64,000 nt of DNA from Flectonema sp. DT1601 (taxonomy: Eukaryota > Euglenozoa > Diplonemea > Diplonemida > Diplonemidae): the NCBI GenBank assembly GCA_964019425.1, contig OZ025810.1:248001-312000 (forward strand), read 5' to 3'. Below, piece by piece: positions 1-9,443 of this stretch. The position numbers were made by a program, and so were the translations under genes. Position 1 is the first letter of the stretch; each line of letters begins with the position of its first letter. The notes below the pieces were generated by a model. The model was not told where the DNA came from. It searched no databases and worked only from the letters and a program-made list of their open reading frames with translations.

Positions 1-201
1 TTCACATATTAAGTTTTTATCATATTCATGGCAGGTTCCTTTTCCATTGCACCATTGAGCGTTGCACGCTAATTGATCAAATGAACATCCAATACCTATC
101 CACCCACTGTCACATTTACAAGCACCATCTGTACACAATCCATGACCGTTACACCCACTGGGTACGCACCCGATAACAATATTTAACAACACGGCAGTCA
201 T
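1..201 (-). CDS. EGF-repeat protein, fragment at window edge
   Basis: A minus-strand frame is open from about 201 to the left edge (67 codons). It shows a teneurin/tenascin-type EGF unit: CNGHG, then C, CKC, DSGWIGIGC, followed by the start of a second unit (CNGKGTC). EGF units of this type sit in extracellular adhesion or receptor proteins. The Met at 199-201 is followed by a hydrophobic run, so it could begin a signal peptide. An AG preceded by CAAGC lies about 20 nt further upstream in the same open frame, so this may equally be an internal exon. The rest of the gene lies outside the window and the start is not settled. Confidence 0.65.
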   Translation of the reverse strand, partial: MTAVLLNIVIGCVPSGCNGHGLCTDGACKCDSGWIGIGCSFDQLACNAQWCNGKGTCHEYDKNLICE

Positions 202-329
202 GGAATCATAGTAGGGGACTGCTTGTTATTCTAATGAAAGAAAAAAAAAAAGATGTTAGCAGTGAGTATTAGGTATTTAATTATCATACCAACACCAATA
301 CCCACCTAGAAAGGTGAGGTGTGATGCTT

Positions 330-611
330 TTAGTTCTTGTTTGCATTTCTGTTTGAGTGCAGTATTACTTTTAAGTTATAGACACGTCCTTCGTCGTATA
401 TCGTCGCGATACCTTCCTGGGGGTCATTCATTGAATCATTATAACAATGTTGAGGTTGTTTAGGTTGGCGTTTACTTACCCGTTTACTGTCACATTTGAT
501 GTTGTCAAAATATTTTAGTGCTTTTTGAGCATTTGACATTAGTTTTTGGTGATGCAACTGTCGAGTAAGTCGTTCTATTGTGATTACGTCACCTCTACGT
601 GATTTCGACAT
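330..611 (-). CDS. Small hypothetical protein, 93 aa
   Basis: A 93-codon open frame starts with MSKSRRGDVITIERL and ends NRNANKN. Composition is mixed and basic, with no homopolymer-driven sequence, which sets it apart from most short frames in this AT-run-rich DNA. It has no signal peptide or recognised domain. It lies about 130 nt upstream of the EGF fragment on the same strand and could be a separate small gene or an exon of that gene. I do not recognise it, and reality as a gene is uncertain. Confidence 0.35.
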   Translation of the reverse strand: MSKSRRGDVITIERLTRQLHHQKLMSNAQKALKYFDNIKCDSKRVSKRQPKQPQHCYNDSMNDPQEGIATIYDEGRVYNLKVILHSNRNANKN

Positions 612-1491
612 ATTCTACTGCCTAGGGCAGCTGTCATAAAAGTTTAAATGTTTAACAACGAACAGTTTTGTTATTCTTATAAAGAAGGCGAGCTTTTTTT
701 TTTTTTTTTTTTTTTTTTTCCCCTCCCATTCCAAAAAATTATATTAATATGTGTACCAGAAGAAGAAGAAGAGAGAGAGATGGCATCAAGAGGCAAGCAG
801 TAAAAAAAAAAAAAAAAAAAACGAACTCAAAGAAACTGTAAAGTTGTGGGGAAACAATAGCCTTGAGTATTATTTATAGTAATAAATAGTGTATTGTATC
901 AAAAAATAGTCAGGGATTCGACGATGGTTAAAAAAAAAAAAAAGAATTGGCTTTAACTTCAACTATACAGAAAATAATGATATAACACTGTGATTTTTTG
1001 TTTGTGCACGAAACCGTGAACCGACTTAAACTGATAAAGCTAAAGGAGGTTTACGTGTGCTGCCAACATTCTTTTTCGTTCTTACAATACTTGTTAAATG
1101 CAAAAAAAAAACAGTAAGAAATTTAAGTTTGATATAAGGTCTGCGGGGGAGTGAAATATCACACTCAAAAACTGCAACAAAATAAGGCAAGAAAACTTTC
1201 CGAGTGGAAAAAAAAAAAAAAAAAAAAAAAAAAACCGATAATACAGGCTAACACTCTGCAAATGACGTACTTGCTCTACATTATAATCAATGTTTCTAAC
1301 TTATCTGCCGGATGAGGGGGTGAAACTTTGACAATGTAAAAACAGTAACAACTTTAGGGTATTAAAAACAAAATTAATATCAAAAGTACTTGACTGAAAA
1401 ATATTTGTATTTTTTGTTAGAATCCTTATGATCCGGATGAGGGGGGATAAAAAGAAACCGTTTTGATTTGGTTTATATGAATATAAAAACG

Positions 1492-1531
<40 letters not shown>

Positions 1532-1926
1532 TTAATACAGGCTAACACTCTGTAAGTGAGTTATTCAATTACGAATTAATCGTGAGCCCTGCGAAAATCG
1601 GGATGAGGGGGAACAAGATCTCAGTTGTTACTGAACTATCTTAGTACCCTCCTCCCCGGTTACAAAAAAAAAACTTGTTTTTTTTTGTACTAGTTTCAAG
1701 ACGTATCCGAAAAAAAATAAAAAAGTAGTGAAAACAGTCCTCCTTAAAAATAGAAGACAGCAAGAATTACAACAACATAAAATTATATCACAAATAGAGA
1801 GAATACCCCGTAAAAAAAAGAAAACAACAGTCGCGGAGAAAGGCGATAAAGTGCTGAACTCTTAACAAAAAAAAACAAATTACACTAAACCAAAAACACA
1901 GAACCGTATTAGAAAACCAATATCAA
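612..1926. other. Intergenic, homopolymer-rich with dispersed repeats
   Basis: No convincing gene. The stretch has at least five A or T runs longer than 15 nt. It holds a fragment of the dispersed sequence also found beside the giant surface genes (about 940-1110). It also holds a diverged repeat pair: 'AATACAGGCTAACACTCTG' occurs near 1,238 and 1,532, and 'GGATGAGGGG' near 1,310, 1,435 and 1,601. Part of this (about 1,321-1,420) recurs near 16,405-16,495. Confidence 0.7.
940..1112 (+). repeat. Dispersed repeat fragment (flank of giant-gene family)
   Basis: This stretch is closely similar to the segment near 34,985-35,150, 50,985-51,150 and 53,105-53,280, including 'AAAGAATTGGCTTTA', 'CGTGAACCGACTTAAACTGA' and 'AGGAGGTTTACGTGTGCTGC', and ends in an A run as those do. 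Several small indels close the short frame that the other copies keep open, so it is an older, decayed copy. A shorter piece of the same sequence lies at about 13,248-13,290. Confidence 0.85.
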
Positions 1927-2949
1927 TCACACAGCTAAAACTGATTGTTTTGCTTGAACAGCTGTAACAGCAACAGTACTTATTATATCTTCAATGGTAC
2001 ATCCTCTACTCAGATCGTTAACAGGTCTCTTTAACCCTTGTAGTATTGGACCCATTGCAATACAACCAGTAGCTTGTTGAACAGCTTTATAAGTAATGTT
2101 ACCACAGTTAAGGTCAGGGAATATCAGGATCGTTGATTCTCCATCAGTGTCAGCCTTCTTAGCTTTCGCTACTCGCGGTGAGACGGCAGCATCGTACTGA
2201 AGTGGTCCACTTATTGGGAAATCATGAACTTTTCCCTTAGCGTGAGTCACTGCTTCTTCAACAAGTGACACTTTTGGACCAGAATTACTATCACCCGTAG
2301 CATATGATAAAAAAGCTACATTCGGAGAAACTCCAAATGCAGAAGCAGTTTTCGCTGATGAGGAGGCAATTTCAGCGAGTTGCTTCGGATCTGGAGATAC
2401 CTGAAGTGCACAGTCGCTAAAGACCATAACACGTTCACCGAGAAGCATAAAAAACAGAGAAGAGACAGTCGATTGATCTTCAGAGGTTCCAATTAACTGC
2501 AAGGCACTTCTAATGGTGTCAGCACTCGTGTGAGTTGATCCTGAAACCATTCCATCCATGTCACCTGCTGCTACCATCATTGCTGCGAAGGATGGGAAGT
2601 CTGATTGCATTAGTTCATATGCTGCTTCCAAAGACATTCCTCTGTCTTTACGTCTGGCGTAGACATCTTCTGCGTATTTTAGACATTGTTCTCTTGCATT
2701 GGTAGGGTCTAAGATATTGACATTTTGAATATTCTCTGATTTCAATACTCTTCCTATCTCTTGTTCATTCCCCAACACCAACACTTCTGCTATTCCTCTT
2801 TTCTCAACTTCCGATGCCGCTAATAAGATTCTTGTGTCTTCACCTTCCGGCAACACAATGCGTTTCTTCTTACTTTTAGCTTCTGCTAACAGTCTGTCGT
2901 GAAACACGTTTGGAGCAATCCAACGACGTTGAGAAAGTCTCCGAAGCAT
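1927..2949 (-). CDS. pta: Phosphate acetyltransferase
   Basis: The 340-aa product matches the short (catalytic-domain-only) phosphotransacetylase family, which interconverts acetyl-CoA plus phosphate and acetyl phosphate plus CoA. Family hallmarks are visible: RIVLPEGEDTRIL near residue 30, GSTHTSADTIRSALQLIG near 137, FPDLNCGNITYKAVQ near 278 and GPILQGLKRPVNDLSRG near 298. The first 16 residues (MLRRLSQRRW...) are Arg-rich, lack acids and precede the family's usual start, which suggests a mitochondrial or related-organelle presequence. No acetate kinase or phosphoketolase gene is in the window to show which partner it uses. The frame is uninterrupted and I see no need for an intron. Eukaryotic Pta is patchy (algae, oomycetes and some other protists). 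Confidence 0.95.
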   Translation of the reverse strand: MLRRLSQRRWIAPNVFHDRLLAEAKSKKKRIVLPEGEDTRILLAASEVEKRGIAEVLVLGNEQEIGRVLKSENIQNVNILDPTNAREQCLKYAEDVYARRKDRGMSLEAAYELMQSDFPSFAAMMVAAGDMDGMVSGSTHTSADTIRSALQLIGTSEDQSTVSSLFFMLLGERVMVFSDCALQVSPDPKQLAEIASSSAKTASAFGVSPNVAFLSYATGDSNSGPKVSLVEEAVTHAKGKVHDFPISGPLQYDAAVSPRVAKAKKADTDGESTILIFPDLNCGNITYKAVQQATGCIAMGPILQGLKRPVNDLSRGCTIEDIISTVAVTAVQAKQSVLAV

Positions 2950-3529
2950 GTTGTGGAGGTAGCTGTATGAAAAACAATCCTAAACCGAAGATCAGCTTCC
3001 TACAAAACAGTGATCAACCCTGTGTCTGTGTCATAAAGCTCTCTGTTAAGAAATAATAAAGTTTAACAACTCAGATACTGTTTATCTTCAGAATTTTTTC
3101 AAATCTACTTATGTTTAGATGTAAGTTTGTAACAATTCAAATATAATTCTAAGGTGTGTTTTGGAGGACGGAGAGGGGTGAAAAAAAAACAGCTAAAGAA
3201 AATAACTCAAGCATATGACAATTCTTTTTTTTTTTTTTCTTTCTTTTTTTTCTACGACTAACTCACAAAAAGGATGGGGAGGAAAATAACTCTAACTCTA
3301 AACTGGTGGATTCCTCCTTAACCTTTTTTTTTAATTTTTTTAATTGTTTCCCTTTCCTCATCATATTAGGAACCAATTCTAAATTGGTTTCCTTTCATTT
3401 GATTAACGGAGTAAAAGTCTGTTTTCTTATTTTTTTCTTTTTTTTGTTTCTTTTTTTTTTTTTTTTTCATCCAAAAAAAAAAAGTCAAAAAACCAAACAT
3501 TAAAATTTCCTGCCACACACACCCCAGTG
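2950..3529. other. Intergenic, AT-rich, T runs
   Basis: Upstream region of the phosphate acetyltransferase gene and downstream region of the gene ending at 3,530. Long T and A tracts dominate (about 3,222-3,250, 3,326-3,345 and 3,425-3,485). Short frames here are products of the homopolymers. No specific regulatory site can be supported. Confidence 0.6.
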
Positions 3530-6500
3530 TTATATTTCACCGTGTTGGAAATGTTCCGCAGGAGGGACTGGTGGATCACCACCAGTTTGTAATTGCTGAG
3601 CATTGTCACCTGGGAAGTATTGATCGTGTCGGTTGAAATCAAGAGGACTGGAGGCTCGAGATTCTGGTCTGCTTATTATACCATCATCTGATTGAATCAT
3701 CCATGAGCTAGTTCGAGGTAGTGCTCCACCAGCAGCACCACCTATTGGTGCGAGTGGGATACCACTCGCATAGCTCATGTCACCAGATCCTCCTGGTTGA
3801 CGACCAAAATGGTTATCAATTGGATTGACGTACATATCCTCATCTCTGGCGTACAGTTCATGTGTTGTACTCACATTAGTAGCAACATCTATACTGTCTG
3901 CTACTGTGGTGGACATGTCTCTGCTGTTTTCTTTCTTTGGTGTGTCTCCGTCTTCCTTTTTACCATTTTCTTCAGCATCCTTCGCTTTCCTACTTTGAAG
4001 ATATTTTCGAACAGCGAAGACAGCCAAGACTATAAATAGAATTATTGCTGGTATGATTAACAACAACCAAAGACCATTAAATCCATTACTCCCTCCTGAA
4101 CTACCAGTAGTAGTTCCTGGAGCTGCAGTTGATGCAAGGGAAGGATCACTGATACGAATTTGATTCGGCTTTACTCCAGTTCCGCTTTCGTAGTCGAAAA
4201 CCAACAGACATTCAACACAATTAGTATCCGTCACAACCAAACCAACAGTTGTTTCTCCAGCTGTTAATCTTTTAGTTACAGTCAGTCCAGTAGTTCCTTG
4301 TCCTGAAGGTCCCAGGGCTGGTTCTAGTCCGAATGTTTTCTTTTGAACCTGTTTTATTGTGTTGTTGTCAAGTAAAGCTGTCACGTTGAGAATAACATAA
4401 AATGAATACATACCACCCCTCCAACATTCTCAGCAAGAGATATACTCACATCACCAGTATCTTCCTTGTTGATGTTGTTATCGATGTCGAGTGCTTGAAT
4501 GTTAACTTCGAAAGCAACATTTGGAACAACTCTCTGAGTTCTAAGTTCTGCTTTCAGTTGGTAGGTAGTTGTCGTTACTTTAATAGGTCCGAGAGTAACT
4601 GATTGAACCCTTCCAGTTGAGTCTTGTGCTTCAATAACACACGCATCACATGACTGAGAGAAACTGAGAGTGTATTCAATTTTACCATTTACAAACTTAT
4701 CAGGAAGAATTGGTGTTGGGGTAGTTCCGTATAGTAGTTGTCCACCATTTCCGTTACCTCCGCCTTCGCGAACAAAGACACGGACAGCAGAATTCCAGGT
4801 TTGATCGATGTTACTAGCAGCATCCTGAACTTCCAAGACAAAAGGGAACAGTGTTGACTTACCAATAGTAGCTATGAAGGGGGACACAACAGCTATTTTA
4901 ACTCCCGGAGATGTAATTCTGAAAGGAGGCATCGTGTAGCTCGCAACTCCGTTAGTTGCAACGAACGTTAGAACACACGAGTCGCAGGCTTTGTCGAACC
5001 CGAGATTAAACGTTACTTCTCCGTTTACTGCTGTCTGTGCGAGACCACGGCCAGCAACTTCCCTCATGATACCACCGTCACCGTTACCACCACCGGGATT
5101 CTTTTCTGCGGTTATGGAAGTTGTTGATGTCAAAGAAGTAAATCCATCACTATCTAAAACTCTAACAGTTATTACTAAACTTTGTTCAATTGGAAAACTA
5201 TAAGCCACCTGCTGAGACACTTGTCTTGCCCAAACTGGTTGCAGAACTGATAATCTTGCAGCGTCTCCTGAAACAACTATTGGATCGCTTACTAAGTTTG
5301 GTAAGGCAGTGTCAACATCTTGAAATTGAAGTCTGCAATCAGCACAAGCCTGAGTAAATGATGGATTAAACCTAACTTGTCCTTTTGTTGATTGAACAAC
5401 AGGATTAGCAGACGACATCTCATTTAGTAGAATTCCTCCATTTCCATTTGATCCTCCGACGATGTTCTTCATCTGAATGAATCCACGCTCTGAAACATCA
5501 TAATTCGCGTTATCATCAATTGCTTGTATCGTTACAGTGAATTGTTGTCCAGGACTTACAACAGCAGGTGGTGCTACAATAAACTTAAATCGAATAGCAT
5601 TCGTTGTTACTAATATAGGAGGTAGTACCAAAACAGGGAAGGTTGGAGTTACGTGACGGAATTCCAACTGACATTGAGTGCAAGACTCACTGAATACTGG
5701 ATTAAATAAAGCTTCTCCTTCAACAAGATTTTGATCATTTGAGGAAGGTAAGGTATTCGTGAGAGTACCACCATCTCCATTACCACCACCTGGTCGGAGA
5801 AGCATCAACACTCGCCCAGTATTACTCCGATCAACACTGCCATCTGCGTCGACAGCACCAATGCGAAGAGGAAATGAAACTTTTCTCTGAACTGTAAAAT
5901 CTCTAAATCCGTATTCCAGAACAGCCAATCTCACCGCCGTTGTAGTTACTGCAATTGGAGATAATCTTAAAGGAGCGAGTACAGGAGAATCAATGTCTTC
6001 CACCATAATAATACAAGCATCACACGCTCGGGAGAATGATAACTGCCACGTTACATTTCCCTTTAGAAATATTCGGGTCAATGATCCACCACCGATTGAC
6101 TCATCCACTAGCTGGCCTCCATTTCCGTTATTGTTTGTCGAAGCAGCTGCGATTGAGATTGTTATCCTACTCGTGTCACTTTCATCAATATTTCTAGACC
6201 CATCAACAGCTGCAATCTGTAATGCGAATATCTGACCCACCAACACAGAAGTTGGGACTGGTGTCATAATAGCTAGTTGAGTCGCTATCGTTAAAACACT
6301 AATTGGAGGAAGGTCAATAGATCCTAAGTAACCAGCTGCAGTGGTAGGGAGAATATCAGAAACTGTTATCACACATGAAAAACAAGCATTCGTAAACGAT
6401 AATGACCAAGTAGTTCGACCATTAATAATTGGTTGTGTCAGTGAACTTGTTCCAGCCTTGTTTAAGATGGAACCACCATTACCGTTTCCACCACCGACAT

Positions 6501-8229
6501 CAGTTCGAAGAGCTGCTGCTAGTGATCCTGATGCTGTGGTGTCGATGTCTCCATTAGTATCAATTGCTTCAACTACTAAGTCAAAGACTTGATTCTTTCT
6601 AACCTGTGAAGGAATCTGTGAACTAATCCTCAACCCAACAGCAGTACCAACAGCCTGAATAGGACCATGAACATATTGAGGTAGTGTTCTTGTTATGCTC
6701 ATGTCCTCAAACCTCAGTGAGCATCCAATACAAGAACGGAGAAGTATTAATTCCCAAGTAGCCTGTCCTCTGTTGAATGTCTGTTGTAAGTTGCTCGATG
6801 AAGTCGCCTGTAAAAACTGATTATCTGATCCTTGTAGTGATACTCTAACCCTGTTTGTTGCAGAGCGATCAACAGAACCAGCATCATCAACAATCTGAAG
6901 TGTGATCATAAATGGAACGTTTGGAGTGACATTTCCAACAGAACTCACAGCTTGCATCTTTGTACCAGCAGCGAATACTTCAATTGGAGGAAGAACTAAT
7001 GGCTGTAGTCTATAAGTCAAGGAGGGGTTGGTAGTGTCTAAATCTTTAATTACTATCACACAGGCATCACAACCAGATGCGAATGTTATTCGAACAGTCG
7101 CTCTTCCCATCAACATTCTAATTGGATTTGGTTGGAAGGTGACTGGCTTCCCGTCACCATTACCACCACCAGGATTCAATTCAACGAAGAGCTCGGTGTT
7201 AATGTTGGGATCGACTTGATGATTTTGTTGAAATCTCGCTTCGATATCAATTTCAATTGGAGACCCAGCAGGAACAGAAGTTACCATCGTAGTAGTTGCC
7301 AAATACTCAGCAGTATAAGCAACACACTCATGAGAACCAGGTAAAGTACACTGAGTACAGCCTTCCAATCCACCAGGTCCCCATTGAGGTAAGCATTCAC
7401 AAACGCATTGATTTAATGAGTTGACATAAAACCCTCCATTTGCCTTAGTTGGATCATGTCTTCCTGAACAGAATGCTGAGGTACACGGGATATTACAATT
7501 AATACCTCCCCATCCTTGAGAACATGATCCCAGAAGACAAGCTCCATTATCAGATGCCATATCACACTCACCATGAACACAAGTACACACGGTCTTACCA
7601 ACACAAAAGGCGTAATGTTGAAGTGTTCTCGTTATTGCCGGTCTTGGCATTATTGTTGTGGCATCACATGGAGGGTTGTGGTTGTCGCAGTTACCCCACC
7701 ACGTTCCGTCAACCGATTGATCATTACCACTCACACAAAAGATATTCTCATGCTCTAAAGTTCCTACCCTTCCACATGAATAAGTCCCCCAATTATTTCC
7801 CATTGATGCCCATATTGCTGATGTGTCACTACCAATAAGTCTATCTTTACACTGCGGGTCTTGTGGTGAACTGCAACCCATCGCAATTGCTGTTGTCAGC
7901 ATTGGTTGCTCGCAACCAAGCTCTGAGGTAGCCTGGCACAATGAACTTGAATAAAACCTGCACAAGCTACTTCTTCCCATACATGGCGGAGCCTGACCCT
8001 TTGAAGCTTGGTAACAAGTGTTATATATCACATCATCAGTTACTTTCTGTCCTTGACCAGCTGGCCACAAAGCAGGATTAATACGAACTCTATAAAAACT
8101 CCATCCTCCATGTGTTACTAGAAGACAGTACTCTCCAGGACACTTCGAAGTGAACGGAACTTGTGCTAACTGCGCCGAGCATATCACTACTAACAACAGC
8201 AGCGTGAGAAGAGTTATGGAACTCACCAT
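3530..8229 (-). CDS. Large type I membrane protein with nine CxxC/GGGNG repeats
   Basis: Two exons (8229..4414 and 4348..3530) encode about 1,544 aa. The start at 8,229 is chosen because it opens directly on a signal peptide (MVSSITLLTLLLLVVICSAQ); an upstream in-frame Met would bury it. The intron 4349..4413 begins GTATGT, ends CAG and joins in phase. A Cys-rich head (about residues 20-330) includes an EGF-like stretch (CTCVHGECD ... CSQGWGGINC). Then come nine repeats of about 115 aa. Most have a GGGNGxGG-type loop in the first half and all have a CxxC pair in the second (for example CDACVI, CIGCSL, CFSCVI, CTQCQL). After the last repeat, which spans the splice junction, come a Gly/Ser linker, one transmembrane helix (LWLLLIIPAIILFIVLAVFAV) and a cytoplasmic tail of about 150 aa. 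Likely a cell-surface adhesion or receptor protein; the ligand is unknown. Confidence 0.85.
4349..4413 (-). other. Intron (65 nt)
   Basis: Minus-strand donor GTATGT at 4,413 and acceptor ACAG ending at 4,349. Removal joins GGG-GTG to GTT-CAA in frame and completes the ninth CxxC repeat, whose second half (TNCVECLLVFD) is in the downstream exon. Confidence 0.8.
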
Positions 8230-8432
8230 TGATACCCTTTGGGTAATCCTATGAAATATGATGTTATTTATAATTAAAACTACCCAAAGAACTCCACACA
8301 CAACAAGAAAATAGCAAAGTAGAAATCGGTGCGTAGAGACAACATCAAATAAAAGATAAGAAAAGCTACAACACTAACTACAACAACAAGAGTTCAACAC
8401 GACAAGATGCATAATTTCCAACAATCAAGTCA

Positions 8433-8642
8433 TCACTCATCTTCTTTTATTACTTCCTTACTGACACCCAAAGGGGTATCACAACATAGGCCGACAACAT
8501 TTCCAACGTACGGCAAGAAACCATCCTTCCCTGAAGTCATGTGCAGCATACGCATTAAATAACTTTCTGGAGGAAGTTCGACTACGTCGTTGTTCTTTGA
8601 ATCTGACTCTTCGATATTCGGTTTCGGTTGTGGTTGCGACAT
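8433..8642 (-). CDS. Small hypothetical protein, 69 aa
   Basis: A 69-codon frame begins MSQPQPKPNIEESDS and ends KEVIKEDE. The N-terminus is polar and probably disordered. The middle (PPESYLMRMLHMTSGKDGF ... VGLCCDTPLG) looks folded and contains a CC pair. Sequence complexity is normal and unlike the homopolymer-derived frames around it. It lies about 200 nt upstream of the CxxC-repeat gene, on the same strand and in its own frame. No domain recognised. It may be a complete small gene or the last exon of one. Confidence 0.5.
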   Translation of the reverse strand: MSQPQPKPNIEESDSKNNDVVELPPESYLMRMLHMTSGKDGFLPYVGNVVGLCCDTPLGVSKEVIKEDE

Positions 8643-9443
8643 AATACCTAATAATGTTAAATAATAAAAGTAAATAACAAAATAAAACCGACTACTGCAA
8701 TGTTATTCGTCGTGGAATTGTCGACAGGGAACGATCCGTCTTTCTTTTTTTTTTTTTTCCAGGTATAAAACCGAACACAAACTACAAGTTTAATTGAAGT
8801 AACGATAATACGTTGAATAAAGGATATTGGAGAACAGACACGCACACTTCACTAAATCAGGATACCAGGTATTGCCGATGCCTATCTTTCAACAAAAACG
8901 GTTGAACAGGAGCTAATGAAGATGAGTAATTTAAACGAAAGGAAGTACAGGTATTGCTAATATTCCCAAAAGGGTAAATACGAACATGACTCCCATCTAT
9001 CTCGCGAAGATGGAATGAACAGAAGGGTCAGCCATCACGACAGTCAGTTCAGGGGGAAAATATAAAGGGAAAAAAAAATAACGTTTGGAAAAAAAGAGAG
9101 AGCAGGGAAAACAAGAACCGGTTTCCACTAAGTACTCGGCTTGTTTCGAAAACTCGTTTAATCGTTACAAAATAGCGATAAAGATCACAAAGGCAATACC
9201 GCACTATGACAGGGGGTCAGAGCATCCAGTTGCATTGTTATTGACAACAGAGACTTTCCTTTCGAATAAAGTCAACAATTCTTGAGGCGCTAATCAGATC
9301 CTGAATGCACCCCGTGAAGAGGTTGAGTCTCATCACGCGATCAAAACAACACATTACTGCAATCAAAAAAACATTCACATAATCAACACGATAACACACG
9401 CAGAAGACCTCATCGAGAACCAGCTGCAATAAACACACTAAGC
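8643..9443. other. Intergenic
   Basis: No supported gene. A 66-codon plus-strand frame (9,085-9,285) is Lys-rich at its start and looks like chance. The last 55 nt before the GH3 stop codon match the corresponding flank of the second GH3 copy (20,840-20,894). Confidence 0.5.

Noticed and set aside
3427-3642. 71-aa minus frame ending in poly-Lys
   Set aside because: Out-of-frame reading of the 3' end of the CxxC-repeat gene running into an A/T tract.
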